A stretch of DNA of 64,000 nucleotides from Ruegeria marisrubri (GTDB lineage Bacteria; Pseudomonadota; Alphaproteobacteria; Rhodobacterales; Rhodobacteraceae), in the NCBI RefSeq assembly GCF_001507595.1, contig NZ_LQBQ01000001.1:620001-684000 (forward strand), written 5' to 3'. The notes below the pieces were generated by a model. It had not been told where the DNA came from. It saw only the letters and a list, made by a program, of their open reading frames with translations, and ran no database searches. The position numbers were made by a program, and so were the translations under genes. Positions 19,701 through 27,074 of the stretch are shown here, piece after piece (position 1 is the first letter of the stretch; the number at the start of each line of letters is the position of its first letter).

Positions 19701-21214
19701 AGTATGGAGCGCACATCGGCCGCCAGATCGCGGAAGGCCTGCACCGCCGGATAGCTGGACGCGCCCGAACGGATGGTCGTCAGCCCGCGCATCTCGGAGC
19801 CGATCAGGAAGGCGTCGACCCCGCCCGCAGCCGCACAGAGATGAGCGTAGTGCAGCACCATGCGCCGCAGGCCCCAGTCGGCGGCCGCGCCGGTCCAGGA
19901 GACCGTCTCGCCCGAGACCGCGAAGTCGGACGGACTGGCGCTGCCGAAGAAGGCCGACACCTGGCTTGCCGCTGTCGCGGTCTTGTCGACGCTGCCGGCA
20001 TAGCCCGCCGCGGGCGAACAGGTGATCCGACCGCGCCAGGGGAAAGCCGGCTGGCCGGTCTCGGCGGCGTTGTCGCTGTAGGGGTTTGGCAGCGTGTTGC
20101 CGGGCGGGACGTCCATCAGGATGAACGGATAGAAGGTGACACGCAGCCCTCGGGCTTTCATCTCCTTGATCGCCTGCACGACCGCGAAGTCCGCCGGCGT
20201 GCCGCCATAGACCGGGCGGTCCTGGTCGTCGCGACTGACGAGATGGGCGGCGGACCGGCTCACGCCGTTCACCGACCACGTCTGCGGGCTCGTGGTCTTT
20301 TCCGAGACCTCGACGCCCGGCCGGATCGCACACTCGCCCACGCGCAGGTCGTTGCCGAACCAGGCGACCACGAGGCTCACGCTTTCCACCTTCGGCGCCA
20401 TGGCCTGTAGCCGGTCCAGCGCCACCACCATGTCGGCGGTATCCGAGAGCGCGTTCAGGTTCTCTGAGGTCTGCGCGCCACCGCTGCCTTTGCGGATGCC
20501 GGTCGTGGCATAGGTGAACTCGCCCGAGGCCGGGATCATGGTGACGGCCTGCGTCAGCCCCTCGGCGGTGTCGGGATCGGCGAGTGGCCGGAACACCTCG
20601 AAGGAGAGCTGCGGAATACGGTTGCCGTAAGTGCCGAGCGGCAGGTCCTCGAAGACCACATAGGCCGTGCCGCGATAGGCGGGGGTATTCGCCGCACCCA
20701 TCTTCGCCGCGATGAACGGGTCCGCCGTCTGCGCATCGTCGCCGGGATACCAGCGCCAGGTGATCCCGGCGGTGTCGAGCAGCTTGCCGTCTGCCCAGAT
20801 GCGCCCGATGCCGGTGATCGGCCCCTCGCAGAGCGCGACCGCGAAGGAGGCGTAGTACAGATACTCGGTCGTCTTGACCTTGCCGCCCCCGCCACCCTTG
20901 CCGCTGCCCTGCGTGGTGGTCTTGGTCTCCTCGCGGAAATCGGTCGCCCAGATCACGTTCCCGCCCATGCGCATCCGGCCGTAGACGCGCGGGACGACGG
21001 CCCCCTCGGTGGACGACGTGATCCGAAGGCTGTCGAGCCGCGGGCCCTCGATCCGCTGCGTCGGCGCGAGCGACGACACGATCCAGCTGTCGACCACCGA
21101 GCCGATGGTCGAGCCGACGAAGCCGCCGATGGTGGCGGCGCTCACGCCGAGGATCGCGCCGCCGATGCTGCCGCCAATGGCGGCGCCAGCTGCGCCGAGG
21201 ACAAGCGTTGCCAA
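16772..21214 (-). CDS. GTA TIM-barrel-like tail-tip megatron (baseplate hub / host specificity)
   Basis: 1480 residues. The N-terminus is a Gly/Ala-rich hydrophobic segment (about 1-55) followed by a tail-protein domain with a Gly- and Lys-rich loop. A GTA TIM-barrel-like glycoside-hydrolase domain is seen around residues 430-750 (for example FIGIDNYLPLSDWRD and ADWSEYFGHHP). A phage tail-tip domain similar to the RcGTA gp15 family and to phage central fibre proteins follows. It is the largest protein of the tail operon, lies 3 bp after the NlpC/P60 gene, and is expected at the tail tip for adsorption and envelope penetration. Confidence 0.85.
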   Translation of the reverse strand: MATLVLGAAGAAIGGSIGGAILGVSAATIGGFVGSTIGSVVDSWIVSSLAPTQRIEGPRLDSLRITSSTEGAVVPRVYGRMRMGGNVIWATDFREETKTTTQGSGKGGGGGKVKTTEYLYYASFAVALCEGPITGIGRIWADGKLLDTAGITWRWYPGDDAQTADPFIAAKMGAANTPAYRGTAYVVFEDLPLGTYGNRIPQLSFEVFRPLADPDTAEGLTQAVTMIPASGEFTYATTGIRKGSGGAQTSENLNALSDTADMVVALDRLQAMAPKVESVSLVVAWFGNDLRVGECAIRPGVEVSEKTTSPQTWSVNGVSRSAAHLVSRDDQDRPVYGGTPADFAVVQAIKEMKARGLRVTFYPFILMDVPPGNTLPNPYSDNAAETGQPAFPWRGRITCSPAAGYAGSVDKTATAASQVSAFFGSASPSDFAVSGETVSWTGAAADWGLRRMVLHYAHLCAAAGGVDAFLIGSEMRGLTTIRSGASSYPAVQAFRDLAADVRSILGVGTPISYAADWSEYFGHHPQDGSGDVFFHLDPLWADAEIDFIGIDNYLPLSDWRDGFEHADAQEGWPAIYDRAYLQANVAGGEGFDWFYASAADRAAQVRTPITDGVYGEPWVFRYKNLWNWWSRPHHDRPGGLRANPIPDGDAPATWSPTTATVSPSPEGFGPFTSAARIAAIDGPNDFAQSASAQDLVVAGETYETGVLLKPGTSGKARIYVNLTGAPNKEVRIDDFSSAAPYTSDPDIFDLALTDIGGGIWRLTFSWVAPITDTTVQLRVGPYSSVPGEDVHVLAGWITSRDRGTTPWLPQSKPIRFTELGCPAIDRGTNQPNVFFDPKSSESFTPYFSRGWRDDAIQRSYLEATYLFWREAANNPLSSVYGGRMVHVPECAAWTWDARPYPFFPALTDVWTDGANWRLGHWLTGRLGAVSLSALVRHLCLRAGLPESRIDVTGLWGAVEGYAIGALESPRASITTLARHFGFDAVETEGVIRFVMRGRAAAASVSPDHLIAAREGDVLELTRGQETELPQALKWQVARADEDYEAAQVEARRITVDTTRIASESFPIAVPPEEAERRCRRALMEAWTGRESAAFRLPPSRLALDPADVVSFTHDGRAVPLRLVSIADADARGIEAVRQDRDAYDLPPGAPRPSALSQAVVFGAPDTVLLDLPQLTEAQPAHRPFAAAHAMPWPGEIAVFRSPSTDGFDLLTTSQSRARIGTLASDFYAGPTSRFDLGNVLVVDLLTGTLESVTDLTLFGGANALAIESAPGVWEIVQAGVAELIAPGRYRLTRLLRGQRGTEGAMGNPAPSGARVVMLDDSLTSLPIAAADLGIPWNWRIGPASRPVSDETYVAQAFTPAGVGLRPFSVTHVEQPWRRPRTPGDLTIRWMRRSRALSADSWGGIEVPVGEETEAYEVEILDGATMKRVLSTATTSVVYTAAQQAADWGTPLAPGDTVDIRIYQLSALVGRGASKTVTLTF

Positions 21215-21217
21215 GGG

Positions 21218-21715
21218 TCAGACCTCGTCAGGAAACAGGAAGGCGAAGGCGATGCGCCGCCGCCACGATTGGGTGAGCGGTTCCTCTATGACGCCAAGCC
21301 GCTCATAGGCGTGGAGGAATGTACCGGGCCCGGTGAGGATCCCGACATGCTTGGCGATGGCGCGCGGCATCATCCGGAACAACACGAGCGCGCCGGGGCC
21401 GGCGTCGGAGGGCGACACCTCGATCATCATGCTCCGCGCCCCCTCGGCCAGAACCTCGCGCGGGCCGGTCTCGCCCCAGTCTCGGCTGTAAGGCGGGATC
21501 GGGAACGGCTCTTGCCCGACCACCTCGCGCCAGACGCCGCGCGCGAGCCCGAGACAGTCGCAGCCCGCCCCGCGCAGGCTCGCCTGGTCGTGGTACGGCG
21601 TGCCGAGCCACGCGCGCGCCGCGGCAATGACTTGATCCGGATCGGCGGTGGCTCTCGTGCATCGCGAAGCGATGCACTGCCGCCCGTCGTTTCCGCTGGA
21701 AACGACGTTGGTCAC
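21218..21715 (-). CDS. NlpC/P60-family tail peptidase
   Basis: 165 residues from a GTG start that overlaps the stop of the DUF2163 gene (GTGA) and follows GGAGG six bases upstream. It carries the cysteine-peptidase signature: Cys in GAGCDCLGLARGVWRE and His in AKHVGILTG. The N-terminal ~20 residues are unusual for the family and are encoded by two perfect inverted repeats; the recognisable enzyme begins at DPDQVIAAARAWLGTPYHDQ. As in the GTA gp14 family, it should cleave peptidoglycan peptides during DNA entry. Confidence 0.88.
   Translation of the reverse strand: MTNVVSSGNDGRQCIASRCTRATADPDQVIAAARAWLGTPYHDQASLRGAGCDCLGLARGVWREVVGQEPFPIPPYSRDWGETGPREVLAEGARSMMIEVSPSDAGPGALVLFRMMPRAIAKHVGILTGPGTFLHAYERLGVIEEPLTQSWRRRIAFAFLFPDEV
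21657..21707. repeat. Tandem perfect palindromes inside the NlpC/P60 coding region
   Basis: Two adjacent inverted repeats. The first has arms GTGCATCGC / GCGATGCAC (21657-21665 and 21669-21677) around GAA. The second has arms CGTCGTTTCC / GGAAACGACG (21685-21694 and 21698-21707) around GCT. Both are perfect and lie within the first ~20 codons of the peptidase gene. They look like a REP- or RPE-type palindromic element that kept the reading frame. The alternative is an mRNA structure that limits translation. Confidence 0.6.
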
Positions 21716-22596
21716 AGAACGCCTCCGTCGTGGCCGCCGTCCTTGGTCGCGTAGCGCAGTATCGTGTCCTGGCCCGGTATATGCGGGAAGCCGCGGAAGT
21801 TGACGGTGTTGGCGAACTTCGCCCCGCAGGTCTCGATCCGCTTGTCGCAGCCCGCGCGGATGGTGAACGCGTCGCCCTCGGCGAGCGCGCGCACCGGCGC
21901 TTCGAGCAGAGTCAGAATGGCGACGCCATCCGCAACGTCATGGCCCAGCACCTCGGTGCGCCGCCCCGCATTCGCCCCGCTCGTCCATTCGACGGTGCCA
22001 AACGTGAACCAGCCGGCTTCGAAGCCGCTGAGCCCCGAGGCGGTGAAGGCCCGATCCCGCAGAAGGTCGATCACGGCGCCCAGGCCCTTGTAGACCGGAT
22101 CATCGTGATCGACGCCGCAGCGCGCATCACCGAGCGCGGCGTCACATGTCGCCTGGAAGGTCCGCCCGACCGTCTGGCCCAGCACGTGCGCGAGGGAGCG
22201 GACCTCGGCGACGAAGGCCAGACGTCCACGCCGGATCTGGCCGATGGCGCCGCGCCGCATCAGCACGCGCTGGCTCGTGTCGGCCCAGTTCACGCGCCAG
22301 ACCTCGACCTCGGCGTTGTCCCAGCGGCCGTCGAGGATATCGGTCTCGGTGATCCGGTCCGAGGTCAGCACGCCCTCGGCGTCCTGCGCGTCGACCGACA
22401 GGTCCGAACCGGAGCGAACCTCGGACGCAGTAAGGCCGCTTTCCGGCTCGAAGACCGTCCCTTCGAAGGTGAGCGTCCGGTCGTGGTCCGTGAAGCCGAA
22501 GGTGACGCCATCGGCGCGGCTGATCCGCCAGCACCAGGCGAGCGTGGTCGTCCCCTCTTCGAGATGGGTCTGCAGCGAGGGCGAGAGGGATTTCAT
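21712..22596 (-). CDS. DUF2163 tail-tip / hub protein
   Basis: 294 residues. It matches the DUF2163 architecture of GTA gp13-like distal tail proteins: an N-terminal beta-rich part (LAWCWRISRADGVTFGFTDHD), then DGRWDNAEVEVWRVNWAD, and a C-terminal Cys-containing region with CDAALGDARCGVD and CDKRIETCGAKFANTVNFRG ending in the conserved phrase NFRGFPHIPGQD. It overlaps Rz1 upstream and the peptidase downstream by 4 bp each. It works at the tail tip with DUF2460, NlpC/P60 and the megatron. Confidence 0.85.
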   Translation of the reverse strand: MKSLSPSLQTHLEEGTTTLAWCWRISRADGVTFGFTDHDRTLTFEGTVFEPESGLTASEVRSGSDLSVDAQDAEGVLTSDRITETDILDGRWDNAEVEVWRVNWADTSQRVLMRRGAIGQIRRGRLAFVAEVRSLAHVLGQTVGRTFQATCDAALGDARCGVDHDDPVYKGLGAVIDLLRDRAFTASGLSGFEAGWFTFGTVEWTSGANAGRRTEVLGHDVADGVAILTLLEAPVRALAEGDAFTIRAGCDKRIETCGAKFANTVNFRGFPHIPGQDTILRYATKDGGHDGGVL

Positions 22597-22835
22597 CGGC
22601 AGGTCCCCGTCATGCGATCATCGAGATCGGCGATCCAGTCCGCCCACGCGGGCGGTACGTCGGCGACACTCGCCGCAGGTGGCCGTGCCAGCCGGGACTC
22701 GGCATAGGAAATGCAGCCTGCATTACCACCGGCCGTCGTTGCGGCGCAGCCGCTGAGCAGGATCGCCAGCGCCGCGGCCGTCGCGAACCGCATCGCGCCC
22801 GCGCTCAACGCGTCCAATCGTGTCTTCCAATGCAT
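22593..22835 (-). CDS. Rz1-like outer-membrane spanin lipoprotein
   Basis: 80 residues from the ATG at 22835. The signal peptide, with hydrophobic AAALAILLSGC, ends in a lipobox (LLSGC), and the mature part is short and Pro/Ala-rich. The gene begins inside the preceding Rz-like gene in another frame and ends after it, the staggered overlap known for Rz/Rz1 spanin pairs. The lipoprotein would sit in the outer membrane and complete lysis by membrane fusion. It was found by matching topology and overlap, not by sequence family. Confidence 0.65.
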   Translation of the reverse strand: MHWKTRLDALSAGAMRFATAAALAILLSGCAATTAGGNAGCISYAESRLARPPAASVADVPPAWADWIADLDDRMTGTCR

Positions 22836-22953
22836 CGCGTTCCGCCTCCCGTTTGCCCGCGCGCTTCCCTTCCACACGACCCCAGATGCGGCCGAGGACG
22901 ACGCCACCGACCACGCCCAGAGCGGCCACCACCCAGATCAGGAACTCAACCAT
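22723..22953 (-). CDS. Rz-like inner-membrane spanin
   Basis: 76 residues. One N-terminal transmembrane helix (FLIWVVAALGVVGGVVLG) is followed by a basic-acidic segment likely to form a coiled coil (GKRAGKREAERDALEDTIGR). This is the topology of an i-spanin, with the helical part in the periplasm. It overlaps the 2-TM protein upstream by 8 bp and contains the start of the Rz1-like lipoprotein in another frame. Confidence 0.62.
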   Translation of the reverse strand: MVEFLIWVVAALGVVGGVVLGRIWGRVEGKRAGKREAERDALEDTIGRVERGRDAVRDGRGAGDPAQRLRRNDGRW

Positions 22954-23176
22954 CGCCGCGGAACCCGCGCTCGATCCGGTCGCGCAGACCGATCAGGCCG
23001 AGACCGAGGAACATCAGCCCTGCAGGCGAGGCATCGCCAGAGCCGGCCAGCAGCGCGACGAGCCGGGACAGTTCCCCGAGTGGCCCCTTGGCGGGCAGCG
23101 CGAGGGAGGCGATGCCCGTGAGCATGGCGAGAAGTCCCGCCCACCAGGTGAGCGAGTCAGGACGAAAGTAGCGCAT
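22946..23176 (-). CDS. Two-helix membrane protein of the lysis cassette (holin-like)
   Basis: 76 residues with two hydrophobic stretches (TWWAGLLAMLTGIASLAL, and GLMFLGLGLIGL) and a charged C-terminus (RDRIERGFRGDG). It sits between endolysin and spanins, 3 bp after the endolysin stop. A second holin or antiholin is the simplest reading; two holin-type proteins are common in such cassettes. Confidence 0.6.
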   Translation of the reverse strand: MRYFRPDSLTWWAGLLAMLTGIASLALPAKGPLGELSRLVALLAGSGDASPAGLMFLGLGLIGLRDRIERGFRGDG

Positions 23177-23179
23177 GGG

Positions 23180-23827
23180 TTAGGCCCTCCGGATCAGGGT
23201 GGAGAAGAAGGTGGCCAGCCGGGCGAGCCAGCCTGTGGGCGCATCGGGCGTGGCTGGGTTGGCGGGCCTGGCTGGCCGCAGCAGTGCCAGCGCCTGTTCT
23301 TCGGTCAGGCGGCGGATCGGCCGCGAGAAGTCCACGCGGCCCGCGCGGTCCACGGACCAGACAGGGATCGTGCCGTTGGGATAGCGGCCATGGCGAAACA
23401 GGTCGCGCTCGATTTCCCGGCGCGGAATGATCGAGGCGGGCTTGCGCCAGTTCAGGAACGCGTCGGCGGCTGCGACGCGATTGCCGGCATTGAGATGCCG
23501 GGACAGCGCGGCGCGGGCGATGCCGCCGGTGTTGTAGTGGAACGAGACCAGCGCATCGAACTCGTGCAGTGCAAGCGGGACTGTCACCGCGGCCAGCACC
23601 TCGGCCTCGTAGCGCGCGAGGTCGGCCCGGAAGACCCGGAAAGCCTCGCGGATCCCGGCATCGAGATCGCCGGGCATGCCGCGGGCCATGGTCGCCGGAT
23701 CGGGCGGCCCCGCGGCGGCCGTGTGGCCGATCCCGAAGGTCCAGGTGCCAGTGGAATCGCGGTAGGGCCCGGGCACGATACCCTCGTGCCGGGCAAGGGC
23801 CATGAGGCCCCGGTCTGTCATCTGCAT
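23180..23827 (-). CDS. Endolysin: GH24 lysozyme-type muramidase
   Basis: 215 residues. The N-terminal ~150 residues are a T4-lysozyme-like domain with the E-D-T catalytic set: Glu in ALARHEGIVPGPYRDSTGTW, Asp within YRDSTG, and Thr in FGIGHT. Later landmarks are FDALVSFHYNTGG and FLNWRKPASIIPRRE. No signal peptide is visible, so release should depend on the holin. The C-terminal tail is Pro/Ala-rich with a hydrophobic end (WLARLATFFSTLI). It cleaves the glycan strands of peptidoglycan at lysis. Confidence 0.92.
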   Translation of the reverse strand: MQMTDRGLMALARHEGIVPGPYRDSTGTWTFGIGHTAAAGPPDPATMARGMPGDLDAGIREAFRVFRADLARYEAEVLAAVTVPLALHEFDALVSFHYNTGGIARAALSRHLNAGNRVAAADAFLNWRKPASIIPRREIERDLFRHGRYPNGTIPVWSVDRAGRVDFSRPIRRLTEEQALALLRPARPANPATPDAPTGWLARLATFFSTLIRRA

Positions 23828-23831
23828 GGGG

Positions 23832-23963
23832 TTACCTCATAAGCGAGAGGATCAGGATGAGCGCGGCGACCATCAGGCCGATACGCAGGCGGTGCGCGAA
23901 AGCGTCACGCGGGTCGTCGGCGCGACGCCGCAGGCCGCGCAGGACACGGACGAGCTCAGTCAT
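23832..23963 (-). CDS. 43-aa single-pass membrane peptide in the lysis cassette
   Basis: ATG at 23963 to TAA at 23832. A basic N-terminus (MTELVRVLRGLRRR) is followed by one hydrophobic helix (IGLMVAALILILSLMR). The start overlaps the end of the upstream holin gene, and the stop lies 4 bp before the endolysin start, so it is tightly packed in the operon. Topology (N-in, single helix) suits an antiholin or pinholin partner; the function is inferred from position. Confidence 0.6.
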   Translation of the reverse strand: MTELVRVLRGLRRRADDPRDAFAHRLRIGLMVAALILILSLMR

Positions 23964-24303
23964 CGTCGCCCTCCCGCGCCTGGCGCAGCCGCGCGAGCAG
24001 CATCTCGATCACGGCCGGGCCGAACACGCCGACGAGATAGGCGGCTGAACCGGCGGCGCCCCCGGCCGGGATCGCCTGCGGCGGCAGGCCGAGCCAGCTG
24101 GTGATGACGGCCATCGACAGGCTGCCCATCCCGGCGGCGATCAGCCCGCCGAGCAGGATGTGGCGCAGCGCATCGCGCAGGCGCATCTTCGTGGTCAGCG
24201 CGTTGGTCGCGCCGCCTAGCGCGCCCCAGGCGGCGAGGATCACCGCCGTCGAGGCCGCAAGGTCGCGCAGCACCGTTGCCACGAAGCCGGAATTGTCGTT
24301 CAT
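23956..24303 (-). CDS. Holin-family membrane protein
   Basis: 115 residues with three hydrophobic segments (STAVILAAWGALGGATNAL; ILLGGLIAAGMGSLSMAVI; GGAAGSAAYLVGVFGPAVI), an acidic C-terminus (GDDD) and charged loops. It matches the size and topology of holins that precede GH24 endolysins. It overlaps the DUF2460 gene by 4 bp upstream and the 43-aa gene downstream. It would open the inner membrane to the endolysin. Confidence 0.7.
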   Translation of the reverse strand: MNDNSGFVATVLRDLAASTAVILAAWGALGGATNALTTKMRLRDALRHILLGGLIAAGMGSLSMAVITSWLGLPPQAIPAGGAAGSAAYLVGVFGPAVIEMLLARLRQAREGDDD

Positions 24304-24926
24304 CGCCGGATCTCCATTAGCGGGATGGAAGTGATGGAGCCGAGCCGCTCGATATCCAGCGTCACGTCGAGCGTGTCGGTGTCGAAGCGCACCGACACGT
24401 CGAACGCGAACCCGGCGGTGATGGCGGCGCCGGAGGCCGGGGCGGTGGTGAAGCTGACGATGCCGGTGGTGGTGTCGACGGACCAGCCGGTGGCCTGCTC
24501 AACACCGTCGATCGCAACCGTTACGGTTCCCGCCACCGGCTTGGTGATCGTCCGCACCCATGTCTGGCTGCCCGAGGTGTAACGCTTCACCAGTTGGAAT
24601 GCCGTCGTCGTGCCATCCCCGGTGCCGATGACCTGATCGGTCGCAGATGGCGTCTGCGATGGTGCGCACGACTTGTAATCCGCCCAGTCCTTGAAGCGGA
24701 ATCCGTAGAGCCGCCCGTTGCGAGCTTCGAAGAAGGCAACCACCGCCGCCAGATCGTCGGCGCGGCGGATGCCGTAGGCGACATCGTAGCGTCGGCGGCT
24801 GTTCGCCCAGCTCGCGTTGCGCTCCTCGTCGCCCGAGGCGAGTTCGACGATCTGCGTGCGCCGTTCCGGCCCGCCGCGAGCGCCGCGGCTGATGTTGTCG
24901 GGAAACCGCACCTCGTGAAACGCCAT
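24300..24926 (-). CDS. DUF2460 distal tail protein
   Basis: 208 residues. It has the typical DUF2460/TIGR02217 beginning FHEVRFPDNISRGARGGPERRTQI, then RRRYDVAYGIRRADDLAAVV and FFEARNGRLYGFRFKDWADYKS. A beta-rich C-terminal half reads PLMEIRR at its end. GTA gp12 belongs here; it joins the tail tube to the tip. The gene is 3 bp after the tape-measure gene and overlaps the holin gene, so the lysis cassette separates it from DUF2163. Confidence 0.88.
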   Translation of the reverse strand: MAFHEVRFPDNISRGARGGPERRTQIVELASGDEERNASWANSRRRYDVAYGIRRADDLAAVVAFFEARNGRLYGFRFKDWADYKSCAPSQTPSATDQVIGTGDGTTTAFQLVKRYTSGSQTWVRTITKPVAGTVTVAIDGVEQATGWSVDTTTGIVSFTTAPASGAAITAGFAFDVSVRFDTDTLDVTLDIERLGSITSIPLMEIRR

Positions 24927-24929
24927 CGC

Positions 24930-27074
24930 CTAAAGTCCCCTGCGGCCCAGCGATACCGCCCGGGCAATGTCGGCCGCGACCTGTGTGCGGGATTGCCGGA
25001 AACTCTCGGCGTCACGGGTGTTGATGTTGATCGTGACGCCACCTGCAGCGCCAAAAGCTTGGGCCTCGCGGCGCGAGAGCACGCGCTCGCCCCGCTGCAG
25101 GATTGCGGGCACTTCGTCATGACGCAGGCCGGCCCAGCCTCCCGAATGCATCCGGGGCGCGCAAGCAAAGGCCATGGCCGGGACCATGCGCGACGGCGCT
25201 GGCCCGCCGACCACACCGCCCGCATGGAACACCCCCGCAAAGAGCCCACCCGCGCCGCCGAGGATGCCACCGAGGGCGCCTGCGAGCGGGCCAAGGATGA
25301 ACCGCCTTGCCGCGAGCCGCGCCAGATCGGCAATGAGCGAGGTCACCAGATCGCGGAAATCCAGCTTGCCGGACTTCACGAACGCGGCCACGGCGTCCTC
25401 AGCGCTGCGAAACGCACCCACGAGCGCCTGGCCGATATCCGCACCGATGTCGCGGGCCTTGACGGCATAGTCGGCTAGTGTCGCGGTGACGGCCGCCCAG
25501 CCGGTGGCTGCCTGGTCCGCGCCGTCGGCATTGGCCGCCCCGGCCGCGCGTCCTGCCTGACCCGCTGTGTCCAGGGCGCCTGATACCCGATCCGCCGAGG
25601 CGGCGGCGGCGTCCAACGCATCCTCGCCCTCTTCTCCGCTTGCGCGCATCGCGGCCCGGAGCGCGTCGACGGCTTCGCGCACTCCGTCGAACGCGTGGGC
25701 GCGGGCCTCAGTGGCGCGGGCCCGCAATGCATCAGCCTGATGGCCTGCATTGCTGGCGGCGTGTTCGAGATAGGACGCGTAGCTCTGCGCCCCGAAGACG
25801 TCGATCCGGGCATCCGCCCCGATCCGCTCCGAGACCGCGTTGAAGGTCGGCCCGATCTGGCCGAGGAAGTCCGCCCACTTCTGCGACAGAAAGGCCATGA
25901 GGCGCAGCCAGATCGCCTCGATGTCGGCGCGCATGGCGCGGAAGTCATCGACGAAGGAGGTGACGGTAACCTTGATCCCGTCCCAGACCGCTTTCGCGAC
26001 ATTGCCCATGAGTTCCAGCGCCTCGCCGAAGCCGCCGGCGCCGCGCACGAGCCTGGTGAACTGGTAGATCAACTCGCCCGCGCCAACGATCAGTGCGCCG
26101 ATGCCGGTGCGGATGAGCGCCCCGCGCAGGACCACGAGCGCAGTAGCGAGGCCACGCACGGACAAGGCAACAGCGGCAAGGCCGGCCACCCAGCGGCCCG
26201 CGAGGAAACCCGCGAAGGTCGCGGCATAGTTGGTCAGTCGGCCGATGTTCTCGAAGAGGCCGGTGATGGCCTGTCCGAGCGGTCCCGTGCGGCTCGCGAC
26301 CGCCGCCATGGCATCGGCCACCGCTTCCAGCGCCGGTGCGGCGGCGACAGCCAACTGGTTCGAGAGCCCCCGCCAGACCAGCCCCAGCCGGGAGATCGCA
26401 TCGTTCGTCCGCTCGATCTGGTCGGCGTCCTGCTCGGAGACCACGACCCCGAAGGCACGCACGTCCTCCGTCGCCTGGCGCAGCGTCGCGGTGTCGATCC
26501 GGCTCATGGCAATGGAGCCTTCCTCGCCAAAGAGCTGGCCCGAGACGGCCGCGCGCTCGGCGGCGGGCACGAAGTCCTCGATGGCCGCATTGATCGCGCC
26601 CACGCGCTCGTCGAGCGGCAGGGCCAGCAGGTCGGCGGCCGAAAGCCCGAGCCGTTCCAGCGCCTGCGCGGCAGGGCCGGTTCCCGCAGCTGCCTGGCTG
26701 AGACGGCGGGTCAGATCCTTCGTCGCCTGCTCGATGCCGGACATGGACACGCCCGCCAATTCGCCCGCGCGCTCGAGCGTCTGGATCGAGGCAACCGTGG
26801 TGCCGAGCGACTGCGCCAGCTTCGCCTGCGCATCGACCGTTTGCAGGCCCGAGCGCACCATGGCGACACCGGCAGCCGTGGCAGCGGCGACGGCGGCGGC
26901 AGCGGCGACCCGCACGCGTCGCGCAAAGCCCGCGAGCCGGGCGTTGGCCGCCTCCATCTCGCGGCTGAGGCGCCCGAAGCCTCGGGCACCGGCTTCGCCG
27001 ACGCCTTCCAGTTCGGCGCGCACCTGCCGGCCGCCGACCGCGGCGAGGCGGACGCTAACCCTCTTCTCGACCAT
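24930..27074 (-). CDS. Tail tape measure protein
   Basis: 714 residues. An N-terminal coiled-coil and Ala-rich helical region (about 1-260) is followed by a strongly hydrophobic segment (about 285-345) and then Ala-rich helices. The C-terminal part carries a Gly-rich hydrophobic stretch (LAGALGGILGGAGGLFAGVF) and ends with GVTININTRDAESFRQSRTQ, a conserved ending of Rhodobacterales GTA gp11-like tape measures. Length sets tail length. The start overlaps the end of the frameshifted chaperone frame by 20 bp. Confidence 0.85.
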   Translation of the reverse strand: MVEKRVSVRLAAVGGRQVRAELEGVGEAGARGFGRLSREMEAANARLAGFARRVRVAAAAAVAAATAAGVAMVRSGLQTVDAQAKLAQSLGTTVASIQTLERAGELAGVSMSGIEQATKDLTRRLSQAAAGTGPAAQALERLGLSAADLLALPLDERVGAINAAIEDFVPAAERAAVSGQLFGEEGSIAMSRIDTATLRQATEDVRAFGVVVSEQDADQIERTNDAISRLGLVWRGLSNQLAVAAAPALEAVADAMAAVASRTGPLGQAITGLFENIGRLTNYAATFAGFLAGRWVAGLAAVALSVRGLATALVVLRGALIRTGIGALIVGAGELIYQFTRLVRGAGGFGEALELMGNVAKAVWDGIKVTVTSFVDDFRAMRADIEAIWLRLMAFLSQKWADFLGQIGPTFNAVSERIGADARIDVFGAQSYASYLEHAASNAGHQADALRARATEARAHAFDGVREAVDALRAAMRASGEEGEDALDAAAASADRVSGALDTAGQAGRAAGAANADGADQAATGWAAVTATLADYAVKARDIGADIGQALVGAFRSAEDAVAAFVKSGKLDFRDLVTSLIADLARLAARRFILGPLAGALGGILGGAGGLFAGVFHAGGVVGGPAPSRMVPAMAFACAPRMHSGGWAGLRHDEVPAILQRGERVLSRREAQAFGAAGGVTININTRDAESFRQSRTQVAADIARAVSLGRRGL

